64,000 nucleotides of DNA from Apostichopus japonicus (Eukaryota; Echinodermata; Holothuroidea; Aspidochirotida; Stichopodidae): assembly GCF_037975245.1 (NCBI RefSeq), contig NC_092582.1, positions 16,208,077-16,272,076 on the forward strand, written 5' to 3'. The first letter of the stretch is position 1; every line of letters starts with the position of its first letter. The notes under the pieces were generated by a model that was given only the letters and a program-made list of their open reading frames with translations, did not search any database and was not told the origin of the DNA. Shown piece by piece: positions 1 to 13,538 of this stretch. Made by a program: the position numbers and the translations under genes.

Positions 1-556
1 CAAGATCAAAAGAGCACTGACAAAATACCATGCTAAAAAAACGACAGTTTAAAAAAAAAAATCGACACTGAAAGGGGGGAGCGGTCGCTCCCCCTGCTCT
101 CCCCTGGCTACGTCCCTGGTTCAAGTGTTAACATTTAGATACTCAGCTCAAGACCTATATGCGGAATGTTCAGTCTTTTAAGTCCGCTATTGAATGTCAC
201 AAACACAAAATGTTCACCATTGTATTAGCAGGGATAAGCCTGGCTTAAACATACCCTCGATCCAGTGTTTCACAACAAATACAGTTTAGCATCTCAAGGA
301 GGTCTTTGCGGACTACACAAATGCCCGAGGTATATAAATTCCTTCCCAACAATTGGCAAATAAGCCTATAGGCCTAAACAATTTGAAAATAACCTATGAC
401 CAACAAACCAAATCTATACCGAGCAATGTACAATACGTTCTGAATGTATTCATCTAGTTTCGTCTATTACAAAGGATTGCACTTTATTTTTCATTTATTT
501 ATTTCAAAATCGGTGTCAAAATGGAATTAATAGACATTCCAGTTTCATTTTCAGAA

Positions 557-638
557 TAGTTCTCTGTACTATAGTTCTCTATAATATAGTTCTCTGTACT
601 ATGGTTCTCTGTACTGTAGTTCTCTGTACTATAGTTCT
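557..638. repeat. Minisatellite, about 17-bp unit
   Basis: Five or six imperfect head-to-tail copies of a unit close to AGTTCTCTGTACTAT are seen directly. No coding potential is evident. Confidence 0.8.
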
Positions 639-1391
639 CCCACTATGGGGAACAGAGACTGGTGAAAATAACCATTTACAGATTACAACAATATACCTCT
701 ATACCCAAAGAAATGATTAAATGATCCATTGGTATAGGCTATACTTTCACTGATTAAAACTCGAACACTTCAACGGCAGAACCAAGACAACGAGAATCAA
801 AGCAAAACATTAATAGTCACATGCTATGAACATTAAGTAAGTGAACCCATATGTCGCTTTGCTTAAAAAACGAAAAACGTCACAACTTAAGCAAAATATG
901 ACTTACCGTGCGTTAACTAATGCTGCCTCCCTGTTAGTTATAGTGGAAACCGTCTGCTGCTCTTGGGGTAAAAATCGTGACGCAACACAGAATACAAGCA
1001 GAACTAGCACAACTAAAGATGCATTTTTATATCTCCTGGATGCAACCAAATCCATTCTTTTAGATCTTATCAAGTGCCTTCTTTATATTATTTTAGATCT
1101 CGCAAGTGCTTTCTACATAGCCAACACGCTTTGTTCCTGACAACCTGTTTGTCGCATCGTTCGTCTTGATATCATTTAAGCCATATCCAACTTTGTCAAT
1201 GGTGATAACTTCCTTAACAGCGTCCTTTTCTGCATGGTAAAACATGATCTGACAGACACAGGGTCAGGTCGACCATCTGTCTCTGAACAGGAAGTAGAAG
1301 ATATATGGAAAATAGTAAACAGCAACTTGGTATGGGAGACAATTACTTCCGGTAAAATATGCTGTGTGAAAGTACAGAGGCCATATATATA

Positions 1392-1550
1392 TATACGCCT
1401 ACAGTGGAATTACGTCACCTTCCTTACCGGTTTCGAACCGCTGGACACACAATCAGCGTCCATAGCCTAGTTGGTTAGGGTGTCCGCGTACAGAGCGGGA
1501 GGCCCGGGTCCCGGTGGAGGCTGGAAGTTTTTTCACTGTATTTTATGACC
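1392..1550 (+). repeat. tRNA-like SINE-type repeat, copy 1
   Basis: The core at about 1459-1525 has an A-box-like block (TAGCCTAGTTGGTTAGG) and the remains of a B box (GGGTCCCGG). The same sequence recurs at 35690-35860, where the B box is intact. The two copies share the flanking CAGTGGAATTACG and TTTTTTCACTGT blocks, so this is a dispersed repeat rather than a tRNA gene. The B box here lacks the TTCGA core, so Pol III activity is unlikely. Confidence 0.6.
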
Positions 1551-2464
1551 ACATTTTCTCCTTAATCTAAACAGTAAGAATTTCAGTGTCTCATCGAAAA
1601 TTGGACTTCTCACGTCAACCATGTTGACTCTTCGAGTAAAGAAAAATCGAAAGTTATTCGTATTACGTGGTATGCGAAACATGCATGAAAAATTGATCCT
1701 TTTATTCCCTTGTACTCCGAAATGTGCTAATGCAAAAGTATCCAACTGGAAGATTTAGCACCCCTAGTCGAAATAATGGGTGGAAGAAACATACTCCTGT
1801 AGCCCACTTTTTCAACTTTTCAAATGTGGGGCAGTCGGCCCATTATCTGCCGTTCTGTTCCTATGTAAACAGGTGAATGGAAATGACTCAGACGCAGCAT
1901 TTAAATCTAATACGTTTCATTTAATAAATTATATATTAGTAGAAGAATAATATCTAGATCATAAATATCAATTTAACAATGTGCAAGTTTTCAAGTTTAT
2001 TAAGTTTCAAGTTTATTCAAATCCAAGTATAAATACATGAAAGTGCATATTTATAAATAGGATATGAAAAACAGTTAAGAGTTAGTAAAGCTTGAAATAT
2101 CATATGTACTATATGTACTAATAAATAAATCAAAAGTTAATGAAATAATTAAAGTGGGTTTTGTGCAACAACACCTTGAATAAATATGGCAGCCCTATAA
2201 ACGAAAGAATTTTTAAAACGTATACAGTTCGAAATTTGCATGGATCGGGTTCTAGGATTCGATGGGGTAAACTTGACTACAATATGACTGTATATGACTA
2301 TATAACTATATAATGCCTATAATGACTATATATTATAAATATATTATATAATGAACATATATTGACTATATAACTAAAATGACTATATAATGCAAATGTA
2401 TCAGAAGCACAATGCACAAATTTGCTGCAAGATGTACATCCTTCTATCCCATAGCATCCATTAC

Positions 2465-2498
2465 ATGTTATATACATATATATATATATAAATATATA

Positions 2499-2529
<31 letters not shown>

Positions 2530-2554
2530 TATCATGTCGTCGGCCCAAGGTGAC

Positions 2555-2590
<36 letters not shown>

Positions 2591-2613
2591 TCACCTTGGG
2601 TCGACGACATGAT
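2465..2613. repeat. AT microsatellite with 27-bp inverted arms
   Basis: An (AT)n tract is followed by a left arm at 2531-2557, a second (TA)n tract, and a right arm at 2587-2613 that is the reverse complement of the left arm with about one mismatch. Single strands could fold into a long hairpin with an all-AT loop. Confidence 0.85.
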
Positions 2614-3164
2614 GTCCACGGCCTTGAACAAGGTTTGAACAAGTTTGTATTCCATAGCTAGATGCTACAAACAGGTGTTTTAATATTCATTTGGCATGTA
2701 AGCCTATACTGCTAAATACAGGACACTCTATACGGAAATGGCATATAAACTAAAATCCCTTAGAAAGCTGGAAAATCAACTGGTTTTGCCAACTTGATGA
2801 TATACTAGACGATTAAAATGTCATTGTATACAAATAAAATAAAAACTAATGTACCAAACTCAACTTCTTACAGTAAAATTTCCACATTAACGAATGACGT
2901 TTATAAGATCAGAATCAACCAGTTTCGTGATTTTGAACGATTTCCAAGATACTTAAGGTAAACTAAAATGTATTGTATTGGATATCATATGCTGCGGTTA
3001 GGAAACACCAAAATAAAGATATGAAACACCTAAAAAGTGTTTTGACATTTATAATTCCAATCAAATGTCTCTTTGCAAAACGCGGGGGGGGGGGGGTGGG
3101 GAGATGTCTGTCTTCGCTTCTACAGGTTATTTGAAGTTTGGAAGATCCACTGTACGAAAGAAGT

Positions 3165-3170
3165 TTTATT
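3165..3170 (-). terminator. Poly(A) signal of sulfotransferase A
   Basis: AATAAA on the minus strand, about 130 bp past the stop codon of the sulfotransferase A gene. Assigned by motif and position only. Confidence 0.5.
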
Positions 3171-3298
3171 GGAATGTAATGAAGGTCTTCTCCAATTCCA
3201 CCCTTATACCCCTTTACCATCATTCATTAATCACCCTCTTCGAAATGTATATTGTCTATAACTCTGCCATATTTTCTTGATAATCTGTGCATTTTTAA

Positions 3299-6200
3299 TC
3301 ACAGGTTTATATCGCCAGAAGAAGAAGTACTAAGAGATGAGAAAACTTCTTTCTGTCTGTTAAAAATCTCTTTAAATCTTTCATACAACATCACGTCAGA
3401 TTGTAGAATATCCCTGACTCGTTCACTTTGTAACAATGTTTGCTTTGCTTCTCGTTTGATTTGTTCTAATTTCGTTGTTTCTCTGGTGCCATAAGTGCCC
3501 GTGTTTTGCTTCAATGCTCTGCATTGATCGTAGAAAGGGAGACCGAATGTATGTTGCAGGATACGTAACGTTGTATCATACTCTTCAGTTAATCCAATCA
3601 CTGCAAAGTCCGTCTCTAAACTTCGAATAATTTGCTTGAGAATCTCGTCTGTGTTATTGTTACGACGGCAATACCGATAATCAAATTGACATGTCCAGGG
3701 ATGTTTGCTCAAGTCGTCGCCACCATCGCCTGCACACTGACAAGCTACTCTTAAAGCTAACTGTTTAAACAAAAGGCCTTGCGTTGCCATGGTATACTCC
3801 TCTATAGTCATATTTCCACAAGGGATCCCTGTTTCGCCGCCTTGTTTACAAAAGAAATAATGTGAGATCATTCGCTCATAAGGTTCTCTTACAATCGTAA
3901 AATAAGAGCATTTTCGTCCAGCGAAACTTTCACAAATGCCGAAACTTGCTCCACCAATCATCATGTCTTGGTTCGCAGGTTTTAACAAACCGTTCAAGAA
4001 ATCTGCTTCTATTTCGAGGCGACTGCGCGGTGATAAAAGTAGAGGACGCTGTTTCCCCAATTGCCTAGATATATTGAACATGCAGTCCTTTAATGTAGTG
4101 CCACCGCTTTTGGGGTTGTGTAAGAAAGTTAATATTGAGTTCCTATACTGCGTCCAATTTCTAGATTCCATCATATAGGGATTAGGAAGAACATTTGTAT
4201 ACGCACGTGGACTTTGATTCGTGGACTGTCCATTATCATATCGTAATCTTTCAAATAATTTAAATCCTTGGTCGATATTCCCTTCATGTTTTTGTTCTTC
4301 CACTGATGATAACCTGTAATTGAATGGAAAACAGATGGTCAACTCTAATGAAAAAAAAGTTTGGGGGTTGGGGTAAGATATATGATGGAAACTTGATCCC
4401 CATTACTCTTTCGGGAACGTAATCTTCAGTAGTTGCGTAAATACCAATGACCTGAGCCCCTCCCTCCCTCCCCGCCCATCTCCCCCTATCCCCACTATGC
4501 AAAAGCAATAGATTCAAGTCTCAGTCATGCAGGCAACAAGCATAAGTTAAACATATCCGTCTACATGACGTCATATGTTACCAATTATAATATGCATAAC
4601 CAAACCGAGAAGCATATCATATTGGGGCTTTGACAGGTGGCGGTCACAGCAGGTAACACTTTAGGAATGAAATGTCGGTTAAGTATGCGCAAGGTATGCG
4701 CATATACTCTCCATCTATATAGCACATTATGCTAACGTATTCAAATGAGTCTCTGAAAGGATTCCAATATCCTCTTAGGTCAGTTTAGTATAAGCTTAAC
4801 CAGCATACACAAGTATAGGCCGTCTACGGGTTATCAATTTATTGATCAAAGCAAGACACATACTGATAGATTGTTACCCTTTTAACTACCAATCGAGCAA
4901 GCAAGCAGTCACGCCGACATATAGCAATCTGTACAAATATACCAGATGCCTCCACAAGTACATAGATTTGGTTATATAGTAAACTATGGAGCTATAACAC
5001 GCCTTGTGATGCCCTGTCACATTCATAGAGAACATTTAACATAAATTCCACACGAGATTCTTTATATACCATTGCTCACAGTGCTGCATCTACATACTAA
5101 GTTCATCCAGTGCGTTAGGTTGGAGCAATCGCATCTACAAGGTTTTCAGACTTCCTTTGACCTTTGACGTGTACACAAAAACAATAGGGGAGTCTTATTT
5201 GAGAATACCGGCTACAACTGGTAACACTTAATACTGATCATGTTCAGCGGTTAAACGTTATACGGAAAACACAAACAATTCAACAACAGAGTAGAGAGTT
5301 CAACTTTTTGTTTGCGGTGCTAAAAGTAGAAGATTTTATTCAGATTTATTGACGATGCAGTTAAAAAGACAGAACATATATTATTAATTACTAACATAAT
5401 TACTAACACACCACTAACACTCATCGACTCCAAAATAGAATACGCATTTTGATGAATTTCTAAGTATGTATCGAGAACATTATAAACAGTAAAGAACCTT
5501 AAACATTCTACATGTATCATAGGCCTATATCTCAATGATAAATAAGCAAGGACATTGGAATAAAAAAGTGAAGCTTATTTAAGAACATCTGGTGTATTGC
5601 GGTCCACACACTTTTACACCCCATGACTCAGCATGTTCCATTATAGGACTCAGCCTCAACCTACCAGAAACCCCACCTCCCCTGATCGACACTCGGAATG
5701 CCTTAAAAAAAACTCGACTTGTAATATGGACTTGAATGATAAACAATAAGCTGTTTCGATTTTCGTCAGCATGCTCCGAAAACTGTACATGAAGTTTCCG
5801 AAGTCTGGAAAGAACCACCGAAAAGTATGCCCCCCCCCACCCCCACCCCACCCCAATTTTGTTATTGATCGCGCCCCATATGGCTTGCGTAAATATTACG
5901 CATGGCAGGGAATGCAAAATGTATTGAATTTTAGTGCATAACATTAAGTTACTGCGGGTCGAATAGCAAACATGGTGGAGAGGTGTCGGAGCAAGATATG
6001 TGCGACTAATTTCGTTATTTTGGTCGCGCCCCATTTGGCTTGCGTAAATATTACGCATGGCAGGGGAATGCAAAATGTATTAAATTTTAGTGCATAATAT
6101 TAAGTTACTACTTGTCGAATAGCAAACATGGTGGGTGGAGAGGTGTCGGGATAATGATATGTACGGTGACAGGCACATGGTGATATCTGTCTATGCAAAC

Positions 6201-6526
6201 AGTTTGCCGGCACTCAACCAGATGTTCTTTACACATACACATAGAGCACATTGCTTCAGTTAAGGTTATACCACTATAGTACGACTAGCAATAACACTAC
6301 GACAACATTGAACTTGAACTCATATAACTTGAACTCACCGAGACTTGACAAAGGGTATCTTCTTGTGAGATAAGAGGGTAACTGGCTGGTCCTCGGGTGA
6401 ATGTCGCAAACTAATGCAAAACACAAGTAAAATGAATGCAAGTAAAGATACGAACATATTTTTTTTCGAGTTTAGTACATCCTTCTTTTTCTGCCTTACC
6501 CACGTTGAGTTATTCGTCTGTTTCAT
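3299..6526 (-). CDS. Carbohydrate sulfotransferase-like type II membrane protein (gene A)
   Basis: Two exons on the minus strand: 6526-6339 and 4313-3299. They are joined by a phase-2 GT-AG intron and give 400 residues. Exon 1 encodes a short basic cytosolic tail and one membrane anchor (about residues 24-40), the usual plan of Golgi type II enzymes. Exon 2 is the lumenal domain. [13 protein letters not shown] (PKSGGTT at about 130-136) fits the 5'-phosphosulfate loop of PAPS-dependent sulfotransferases. [13 protein letters not shown] (about 205-217) fits the 3'-phosphate site. Several Cys residues and N-glycosylation sequons fit a secreted domain. The expected role is sulfate transfer from PAPS to a glycan in the Golgi; the acceptor cannot be told. 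The start is the ATG at 6526; an in-frame TTG just upstream was not used. A paralogue with the same exon plan lies at 30496-34749. The family call is firm, the subfamily is not. Confidence 0.85.
5861..6166. repeat. Direct tandem duplication, about 153-bp unit, in intron of gene A
   Basis: Units at 5861-6013 and 6014-6166 are nearly identical. Both share GCGCCCCAT, the palindrome-like TTGCGTAAATATTACGCA and a GGTGGAGAGGTGTCGG stretch. The repeat follows a C-rich run at 5830-5855. It is intronic; open frames through it are shadows of the duplication. Confidence 0.85.
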
Positions 6527-9171
6527 ATTGCTAGAACCCAACTATATCCTTCGCTTAAATAAGCTGTCAAAACGAGCGCATCCTGCTATATAGGTATATT
6601 ACCCAAATCGTTTATTTTTTGTTGGTTAGTCTTTCTTGCTTTTAGTTTAGGCATATTTGAAGGGGGAGGAAATTGAATTTCAATCTATTGGCCGACTACC
6701 ATTCACTCTCACACTAACGGAAATAGAAGGCAAAAGGATCGCAACTGATGATGATAACGTGACATTCCATGGTAGAAGTTTCGTTTACACGATTATCATA
6801 AGATAATTGATAATTATAATAATGATAATAAAGTTCATGATAAATAATAGGATTGTACACGATGCGAAATATCGAAAACACGATACTATATTACAGGAGG
6901 GTCTAAAATACATACATTCATACATACACATTAAAACTGCTTACAATATAAATTCGGGCATATGCATATGCATATCCGTATGAATATGCATATTATTCAT
7001 AAGATGGACCCTATAACGACTCACATACGGGTTAGCTTCTCATGTGAAAACACAGAATGAAAGATAAAGTGTTTTGCCCATATTTCTGTGATTCCAGTAG
7101 ATATTAGACCATTTCAACACGATAAATTGTTGAAGTATCTCAAGTCAGTTCATACTGTTGGAAATATTTAAGTGGTCACCAGGCTGAAATCGCCACAAGC
7201 TTGGATACTGCAACAAAGTGTGTTATAGCATGGGTAGCCGAAGAGACGAAGGATGAAACAAAAAATGTTACTAGTATTTCACCGACATCTCAATACAGAG
7301 ACGAGCTCTTGCCTCAAAGAGTAAAAGAAAGACTACTCCTGTGAATGTAAAACCTGTAGGTCAGCTATACCGTTGCTGAAAGATATTAGCCAGAACACAT
7401 TAAGCCAAGCGCAAGCCATACCAGGACTACACTAAGGTTACTTCTGTAGCATTTGCGAAACATAGTTTAAACAAAGGCCTAATAGAGCCAATTTAGTTGA
7501 TTATAAACTTCGTAGTACATATTTTCGTTTGGTGTGGATTTGTGCTGGGGATCGAACCATATAGAGGTGAAAAGGCCCCTTCTCCGTAATTAAGAAAGCT
7601 CCGTTGAAAATATGCATGCACAGGCTGCAAAAATGTTAATGAAATGTTTTTGTTCCATGTAACATACTACATACTTTGAGGTGAATATCTGTACCCCCTC
7701 CCTCCCTCCCACCCCCCCAAAAAAAAGGTTATCAAATGAAGGTCCCAACTTATGGCCAACTTTTCGCAAGGTAAGCAGGCTATATGCATAGGCCTCCGCA
7801 GATGTTGGATTTCGCTCCTCAAACAATTTTCTCCACATCCGCCATTGTCAAATACCATGATCAGTTTTCCCTTGGAGGAGGGCCTTTTTTGGCCCCTTAG
7901 TACCGTAGTAAAGTTTCATAAATATTCGGGGAGGGGTGGGCCCGGAGGTGGAGTAGAGGAGACGAACTTTATTTAAGAGACAGGGGCTAGATATCACCTA
8001 TATGTAATTTGTTGGAGACCTGCAAATGGTTGACCATTGGGCTTTCCTGTATCGTGGTAAAACTATGTTCTAAGGAGGGGTAACTTGTGGACAGCGGAAG
8101 GGTAACACATGTGGGGTTTCTAGACGTCGCTTTGTACTCCACTTTCTGCTGCCAGATTCAATAGGAAAGTTCGAGTCTTCGTTTATTATTTTTGTTTACG
8201 GAACGAAGACTAGACGATAGTGTGAAGGAGGTCAACTAGTAATTATCAACGTTATGAGATAAGGCTGGATTTTGCCCACATTATTACTGCCCAGGCTAAG
8301 CCCCGATATATATTACATGGACCTTTCACTAAACCTGACCATACCATTGCGGTCCACATTCACATCTCGCGGCTTACTTTCATACGGCGTTCGTGTACTT
8401 ATTGACTTTCTCACAGAGTATAACACTGTGTTAAGTGTATAGGCACTAGGCAAGTGCACAAATCAACGGTAGGCTGCTTGCGCAAGTCGTTTGCTAATCA
8501 TCGTAAATTACCGGTTCCGCCAGTCTCGTTAAAGGTGCAACACTTAAAAGGGAGATCGCTCGAATTCTTTCATAGGCACACCTTGTCTACATCATGTGAA
8601 AATGTCAGGTTCCACACTCCCCACACCCCCTCTTCTCTCACCCCATGGTGGGTGAAAAAGTCAAGATTCGAGAGCTGTTGACCGTATGCTCCATAGTATA
8701 TTACATTATCACTATTGTCAAGTGTTGTTTGTGTGTGCGACGCGATTATTTGTCGGCAGTGGCAGTGTTGTAGCAATTGTTGTATCGCGTGTACGTGTAA
8801 TGATATAGTACATAGTAAGTATCTTGCTTTCATTGGCCATCGGTGTGTTGCCGTAAGTGGTGCTAGCTTGGTAAGGAACTTTTCTCTTACAAAATAACAC
8901 GAAAATTCAGTTGAAGACAACAACAAAAAATGTTTTTACCAAATTAGGCCTACTAGGTACGAATCAACTGTGCTCACAGCAATTTAGTTGTGGTCCTTTT
9001 GACGTTCCGTAGTTTTATAAGATTAACAGTGTTGACACCGCGATACAGCCTACATACATTGGCATGTACCGTGACAAAGCTTGATCTACCGGATTTAGAT
9101 TGGCCAAATGTCAAATTTGATTTCTAATGATAACGAATTCCTCTTTAGACTTATTTTCACGAGCGTATAAA

Positions 9172-9245
9172 ATCAATAATAATAATAATAACAACAATAG
9201 TAATAGTAATAGCAGTTGTAGTAATAATAATAATAATGATGATGA
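9172..9245. repeat. Trinucleotide microsatellite (AAT / AGT / ATG)
   Basis: Runs of AAT, AAC, AGT and ATG triplets are read directly. A short CAAT tetranucleotide run follows near 9432-9448. Confidence 0.85.
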
Positions 9246-9559
9246 TGTTCTAGAGAGTAAAGCAGTCTAGAAATTTTGCACCTGCTAAGTTATGTAACAG
9301 GCAAATGCTTTCAAAATGCCATCCTATTATTTGCCCAACCATTCTGTTTTGTTATGTAAAATTACCAAGTATTGTATTGAGTTAAAGAATGGTGTGTTTC
9401 TACAGACAGTTGTGAGTTGTAAACTGTTCTCAATCAATCAATCAATCAAACCTTCTGGGTAAAAAAAAAATGCATACAGGTCAGTTTGTGTGACACTCTC
9501 AGCGGACGGGGGGCGGCTAGACTTTATTCATCTGTTTTATCAGGAAGGAAAATAAATCA

Positions 9560-9703
9560 GTGCGCTACGCGCGCAATGCTCATATTTTGTTGCCTTGGGC
9601 TTCGGGCAAAAAATCGAAAAATCGAGCGTAGGGTTCATGCGGCCCCCTCCTTCATCATAATCATTCCATGTGGCCCTCCTCTGCAAAAGGTTGGACAACC
9701 CTG
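9560..9703 (-). mobile_element. hAT-type terminus, probable remnant
   Basis: Read on the minus strand from 9703, the sequence starts CAGGGTTGTCCAACC and continues into a block rich in GGCC and GGGG. CAGGG(T)TG(T)CCAACC ends are typical of hAT elements. I could not find the partner end or a matching target duplication on the left, so this is called a fragment. Confidence 0.4.
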
Positions 9704-10062
9704 AGATAGACATATGAGCAACGAAATAAACCAGAATGCAAATGCATTGAGGTTTCGATGACTTCAATGCACTAGACTTCTGCTTGTTAGTATAACCAGA
9801 ACTAGCTGTTACAATAACACTATGGCATGATAACACAGGTCAGTCTACTGTACGTGGTTATCCACACCTCCATCAAAAACAATAAGGTTCTTTTACTCAA
9901 TGTTATGAATCCACACACCAAGTATTACAAAACCAAACCAAACCTTGATCTTTAGTAACTTCGCACGTTAAGGTTGCAGAGGAGTCAACTTATGGACAAT
10001 TTAGATTGGAATATGCCCACGAAACTTCAAAGAATCAACTTGAAAGAAGCTAATACACGTCA

Positions 10063-10890
10063 CTGGAGGTCAACCTGAGGTCAAAGGTCACCAAGATTTG
10101 ACCTTTTGACCTCGCGGTCAGATGTAGTTTGACACGCTGATTCCAAAAAGCAACATGACAAGTCTGTGCGACCATCCTAACTGTACTTATAAAAAAACTA
10201 AATTAAAAAAAAAATTGACCTCTGATAACTTCGCACACGAAGGTCGCACGAATGTCAACCATGGACCATTTTGATCGGAAGGTACCTTTGAGATCCGATT
10301 ATGACCACGAAAATTCAAATAACCAAAAAACTGATAAAGGTCACTGGAGGTCAACCTGAGGTCAAAGTTCACCTAGATGCGGGTCGACTCCTGGATTACA
10401 ATAGGCTAGCGTAACTCCCAACCTTGACGGACATTTTGTTCTCAAGTTACTGCAAAAATTACTAGTATTTGGCCCCTGATTGACCTTTGTTGACCTTGGA
10501 TCACATGACCGTTATGTTTTGAAACGATCCCTTACCCCATTCACTACTACTCCCACAATATCAACCATGTCGGACCCTGTCAATGGGAGTTATTGCTTGT
10601 TTTAATATTTTGGTTTTTGGCCTCTAACTGACCTTCACATGCACCATCTACTCAATGTGGTACTCATGTACACCAAATATTAGATTGGTCCAAGCTTCCC
10701 TACTTGAGATATCGTGTTTACAAGCGAGGCGTCACACACACACTCTCCGCCTGCATGAATGCATAGGTTACGATTATCATCGAAACCAAAAAGAGAACAA
10801 GCAAATTTCCTTTTGAGTTTAATATCACTTTGTCTGGTGAACAGATGATATCTTGAAGGTTTGCAAATATTGTGATTAAATAGCATTTCC
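10063..10890. repeat. Dispersed repeat with AGGTCA half-sites
   Basis: Two related blocks (about 10063-10120 and 10335-10380) contain GGAGGTCAACCTGAGGTCAA. The first has a perfect direct repeat AGGTCAAAGGTCA at 10078-10090. The segment at 10690-10815, read on the minus strand, resembles 49041-49160, and more weakly 23190-23260, so the unit is dispersed through the window. No protein is encoded. Confidence 0.55.
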
Positions 10891-11360
10891 CAATGTCATA
10901 TCTTTATTTTATAATAACGTTATTAGGCAGCAGTATGGAATTCTTTGGAATATTGATCTTTTTTCTCGTGACTTAACCTATCATGATTATGACACAAAAA
11001 TATATAGGCCAAGCAATCATGACCATATCCAACTTGAAGCTAACACGCAGGTAATTGATCAAAAACATTAAGCTGAGAACCCATCACACCACTCCACGCC
11101 CCCTCCCCCTCCCCCTCCCCCAACCTCCCCCTTCCCTCCACTTCCATTATTTTTGATGACAATAAGGTTAAATATTGGCCCTCAGATTCAATAGTCTGTA
11201 TTAAGACCGTGTATTGTATGACAGACTGTAGATCCATCGCCATGCATAGATTATTTAACGCTAGGCTAATTGTAACGTACACGACTGTCCATCACATTTG
11301 ATTCTATTTCGAGACCATTTGTTAATAGATGTACCAAACACTGACTACTATACTAACTAT

Positions 11361-11398
11361 AGTATACCATGGAGGTAAAAACCTCCATGAGTATACTA
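11361..11398. repeat. Short hairpin
   Basis: The arms AGTATACCATGGAGG and CCTCCATGAGTATACT flank a TAAAA-like loop and pair over about 14 bp with one bulge. No function is assigned. Confidence 0.7.
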
Positions 11399-12942
11399 AG
11401 TATACTCACTCATACTAACGCACAACTGATATGAAAAGCACAGTGTTTTCGCTTCCTTCTTGCCACATTCAGAACGGTGGTGTAAGATCAAATTTATGAC
11501 AAACTGCTTAAAAACTTCTGTGTTCGTAGATCTCGTCTGTTAGTGTATTATTTGTGTTAATTGTTGTCGTTGTTGTTGTTGATATGTACAGTGAATTTGT
11601 GGCGGGTATTTTACGTAGCAGTACCAAAATGTAAACAAGCAACATTGTGAAGTAAGTTTCATAAATCGATAGTTTATTTCATCATGGTATATTATGTAGC
11701 CATGCGCAGTTATTTCCATCCAGTGATGATAAATTTGATTGTATATTAACAAGTTATTCCATTGTGTATAGGGACTCGAGAGACACCGTTTTGACGAAGA
11801 TCACATACAGTCACAGTCTCGATGCAAGGGGAATAGGGTTGAGAGTGGATCAGTTAAGTAGTTAAGATCTTCGTGCCCAGGTTCCATCTTGAGTGCCACT
11901 TGTCAAAATGGGCAGTGTGTAATAATAAAATAAAAAAAAAATAAACTCGTACTTCTATAGCGCGTTCATCAGCAACGCTGCTCGAAGCGCTTTACAGGAA
12001 TTGAAACAATTAATATACAGGAAACATTTAAAATACAGGAAACATTCAAAAGCAAATAGTACAAAAATGTATACCGCCTAAAAGGAATATACCATAAAAC
12101 TTATAAAAGGATAGAAAAATACAATAAAGCTATGATGATACAAAAAATACTGTACAGTTCAAACATCAAAGGCAATTCTAAAATAATATGTTTTCAGCGA
12201 TATATAATATCGAGTATTTTGTATGAAATTCGGTCAAATCTCATGGAGCTTAGCTGTATCTTGTTGATAATTACTGCATGCCCCAAACCGAGTCAATTAT
12301 AATGCATACTTGGCTTGATATATATATATTAGTCTGCTATATTTTCCATCCAAAATAATGATACTAAAAGAAAATGTCATAATATGTTGATCTATAGAGT
12401 TCAGATAATGTGAAGAAATTACAACAGGAGGATTTTTTTTTTTTATAATTTTTTAAAACATGTCATTTTAACTTCACGACGATTTCCTTTTGTTATAGTT
12501 TTAAAAAACGAGATTATCATCATGTACAAAGATCAAATTATTCGCTAGGAGAGAAGAAAATGCTTCGAAGTTGAATTATCGAACCTTTATCGAACCTTTA
12601 TTAATATAAGACTTGTATGATGACAAAGTTTTCTAAAATTGCTATGATAATATGATTTCAGACATGTCTTAAAATGTTAATGACTGAGTCTCTAGTATTA
12701 CATGAAAAAAATATGTGAATAACATTGAACATATTCTGTCATTCTATAGAGGCCTACACCACTAAAACCTTTTCCTACATGTTGACTTGCGCTATTGTGT
12801 TACGTGTGGATATGGTAGAGATACAATAAGTTACATGCTCAACACCGTTCCCACTAACAGTATGTCAATCTACCACTCGGCACATAGGCGTAGGAGGCGG
12901 GGGGCTGGGGGGGGGGGGGGCTGCAACCCCCAACCAAAACTT

Positions 12943-13105
12943 TTGGTGAAAATTCGGGCAGTATGCTGAGAATTTTTCGGGCAACTACTGAAAGAAGAAA
13001 AATTTGCTGTGTGTTTTTTAATTTTTTTGGTGAAAATTCGGGCAATATGCTGAGAATTTTTCGGGCACCTACTGAAAGAAGAAAAATTTGCAATGTGTTT
13101 TTCAA
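12943..13105. repeat. Tandem duplication, 84-bp unit
   Basis: Units at about 12943-13026 and 13027-13105 share GGTGAAAATTCGGGCA and ACTGAAAGAAGAAAAATTTG with few differences. A G-run and C-run sit just upstream (12900-12930). Confidence 0.85.
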
Positions 13106-13538
13106 TGGTTAAACTGATATTATTATTATCGTTATTATTGTAACGACTTGCCCAATAATTATAACCAATATGGAAGGGTAATAACACGGAAAATATGACC
13201 AAAATTTTTCGCGCCCTCCGCGCGCATTCAACATCTTAATGTGCATGTCATATAGGCATTCATTCCTTTATATTCCAGGAATTGGTTCTTTTGTACAGTG
13301 CTCTTGAACATGTTTTATTTCATGATAACAGCACTTTAATATTTGCTATATATTGGTATTTTTTTTTATATATTCATCGGTTATCGGCATGTGATGTAAT
13401 AACCGATGAATGCCTAGATGATAGCACATTACAGTTTTGAACGCGCGCGATGCGCGCGAAAAATGTTGGTTAGTAATTTTCGGTCGTTACAGCCCGTTAC
13501 AGCCCCCCCCCCCCCCCAAATCAAATTAGGCTCCTATG

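Larger units (their letters stand above)
1..3164. other. Non-coding region 3' of sulfotransferase A
   Basis: No gene can be supported here. Short open frames at 841-1140, 1234-1470 and 1533-1745 have no recognisable domain and no convincing splice context. The stretch holds a 15-18 bp minisatellite, one copy of a tRNA-like repeat, a strongly AT-rich block around 2270-2400 and an AT microsatellite with a palindrome. Confidence 0.6.
6527..13538. other. Gene-poor repeat region between sulfotransferase A and the EnSpm element
   Basis: No coding gene is supported in this 7 kb. Frames at 8570-8926, 9486-9836 and 12870-13202 are short, lack domains, and several overlap repeats. Contents seen are trinucleotide tracts, a hAT-type terminus, a dispersed repeat with AGGTCA half-sites, a perfect hairpin, G runs and an 84-bp tandem duplication. 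Confidence 0.6.

Noticed and set aside
8570-8926. 118-codon frame on the minus strand
   Set aside because: It has no recognised domain and overlapping frames of similar size on the other strand; composition does not look coding.
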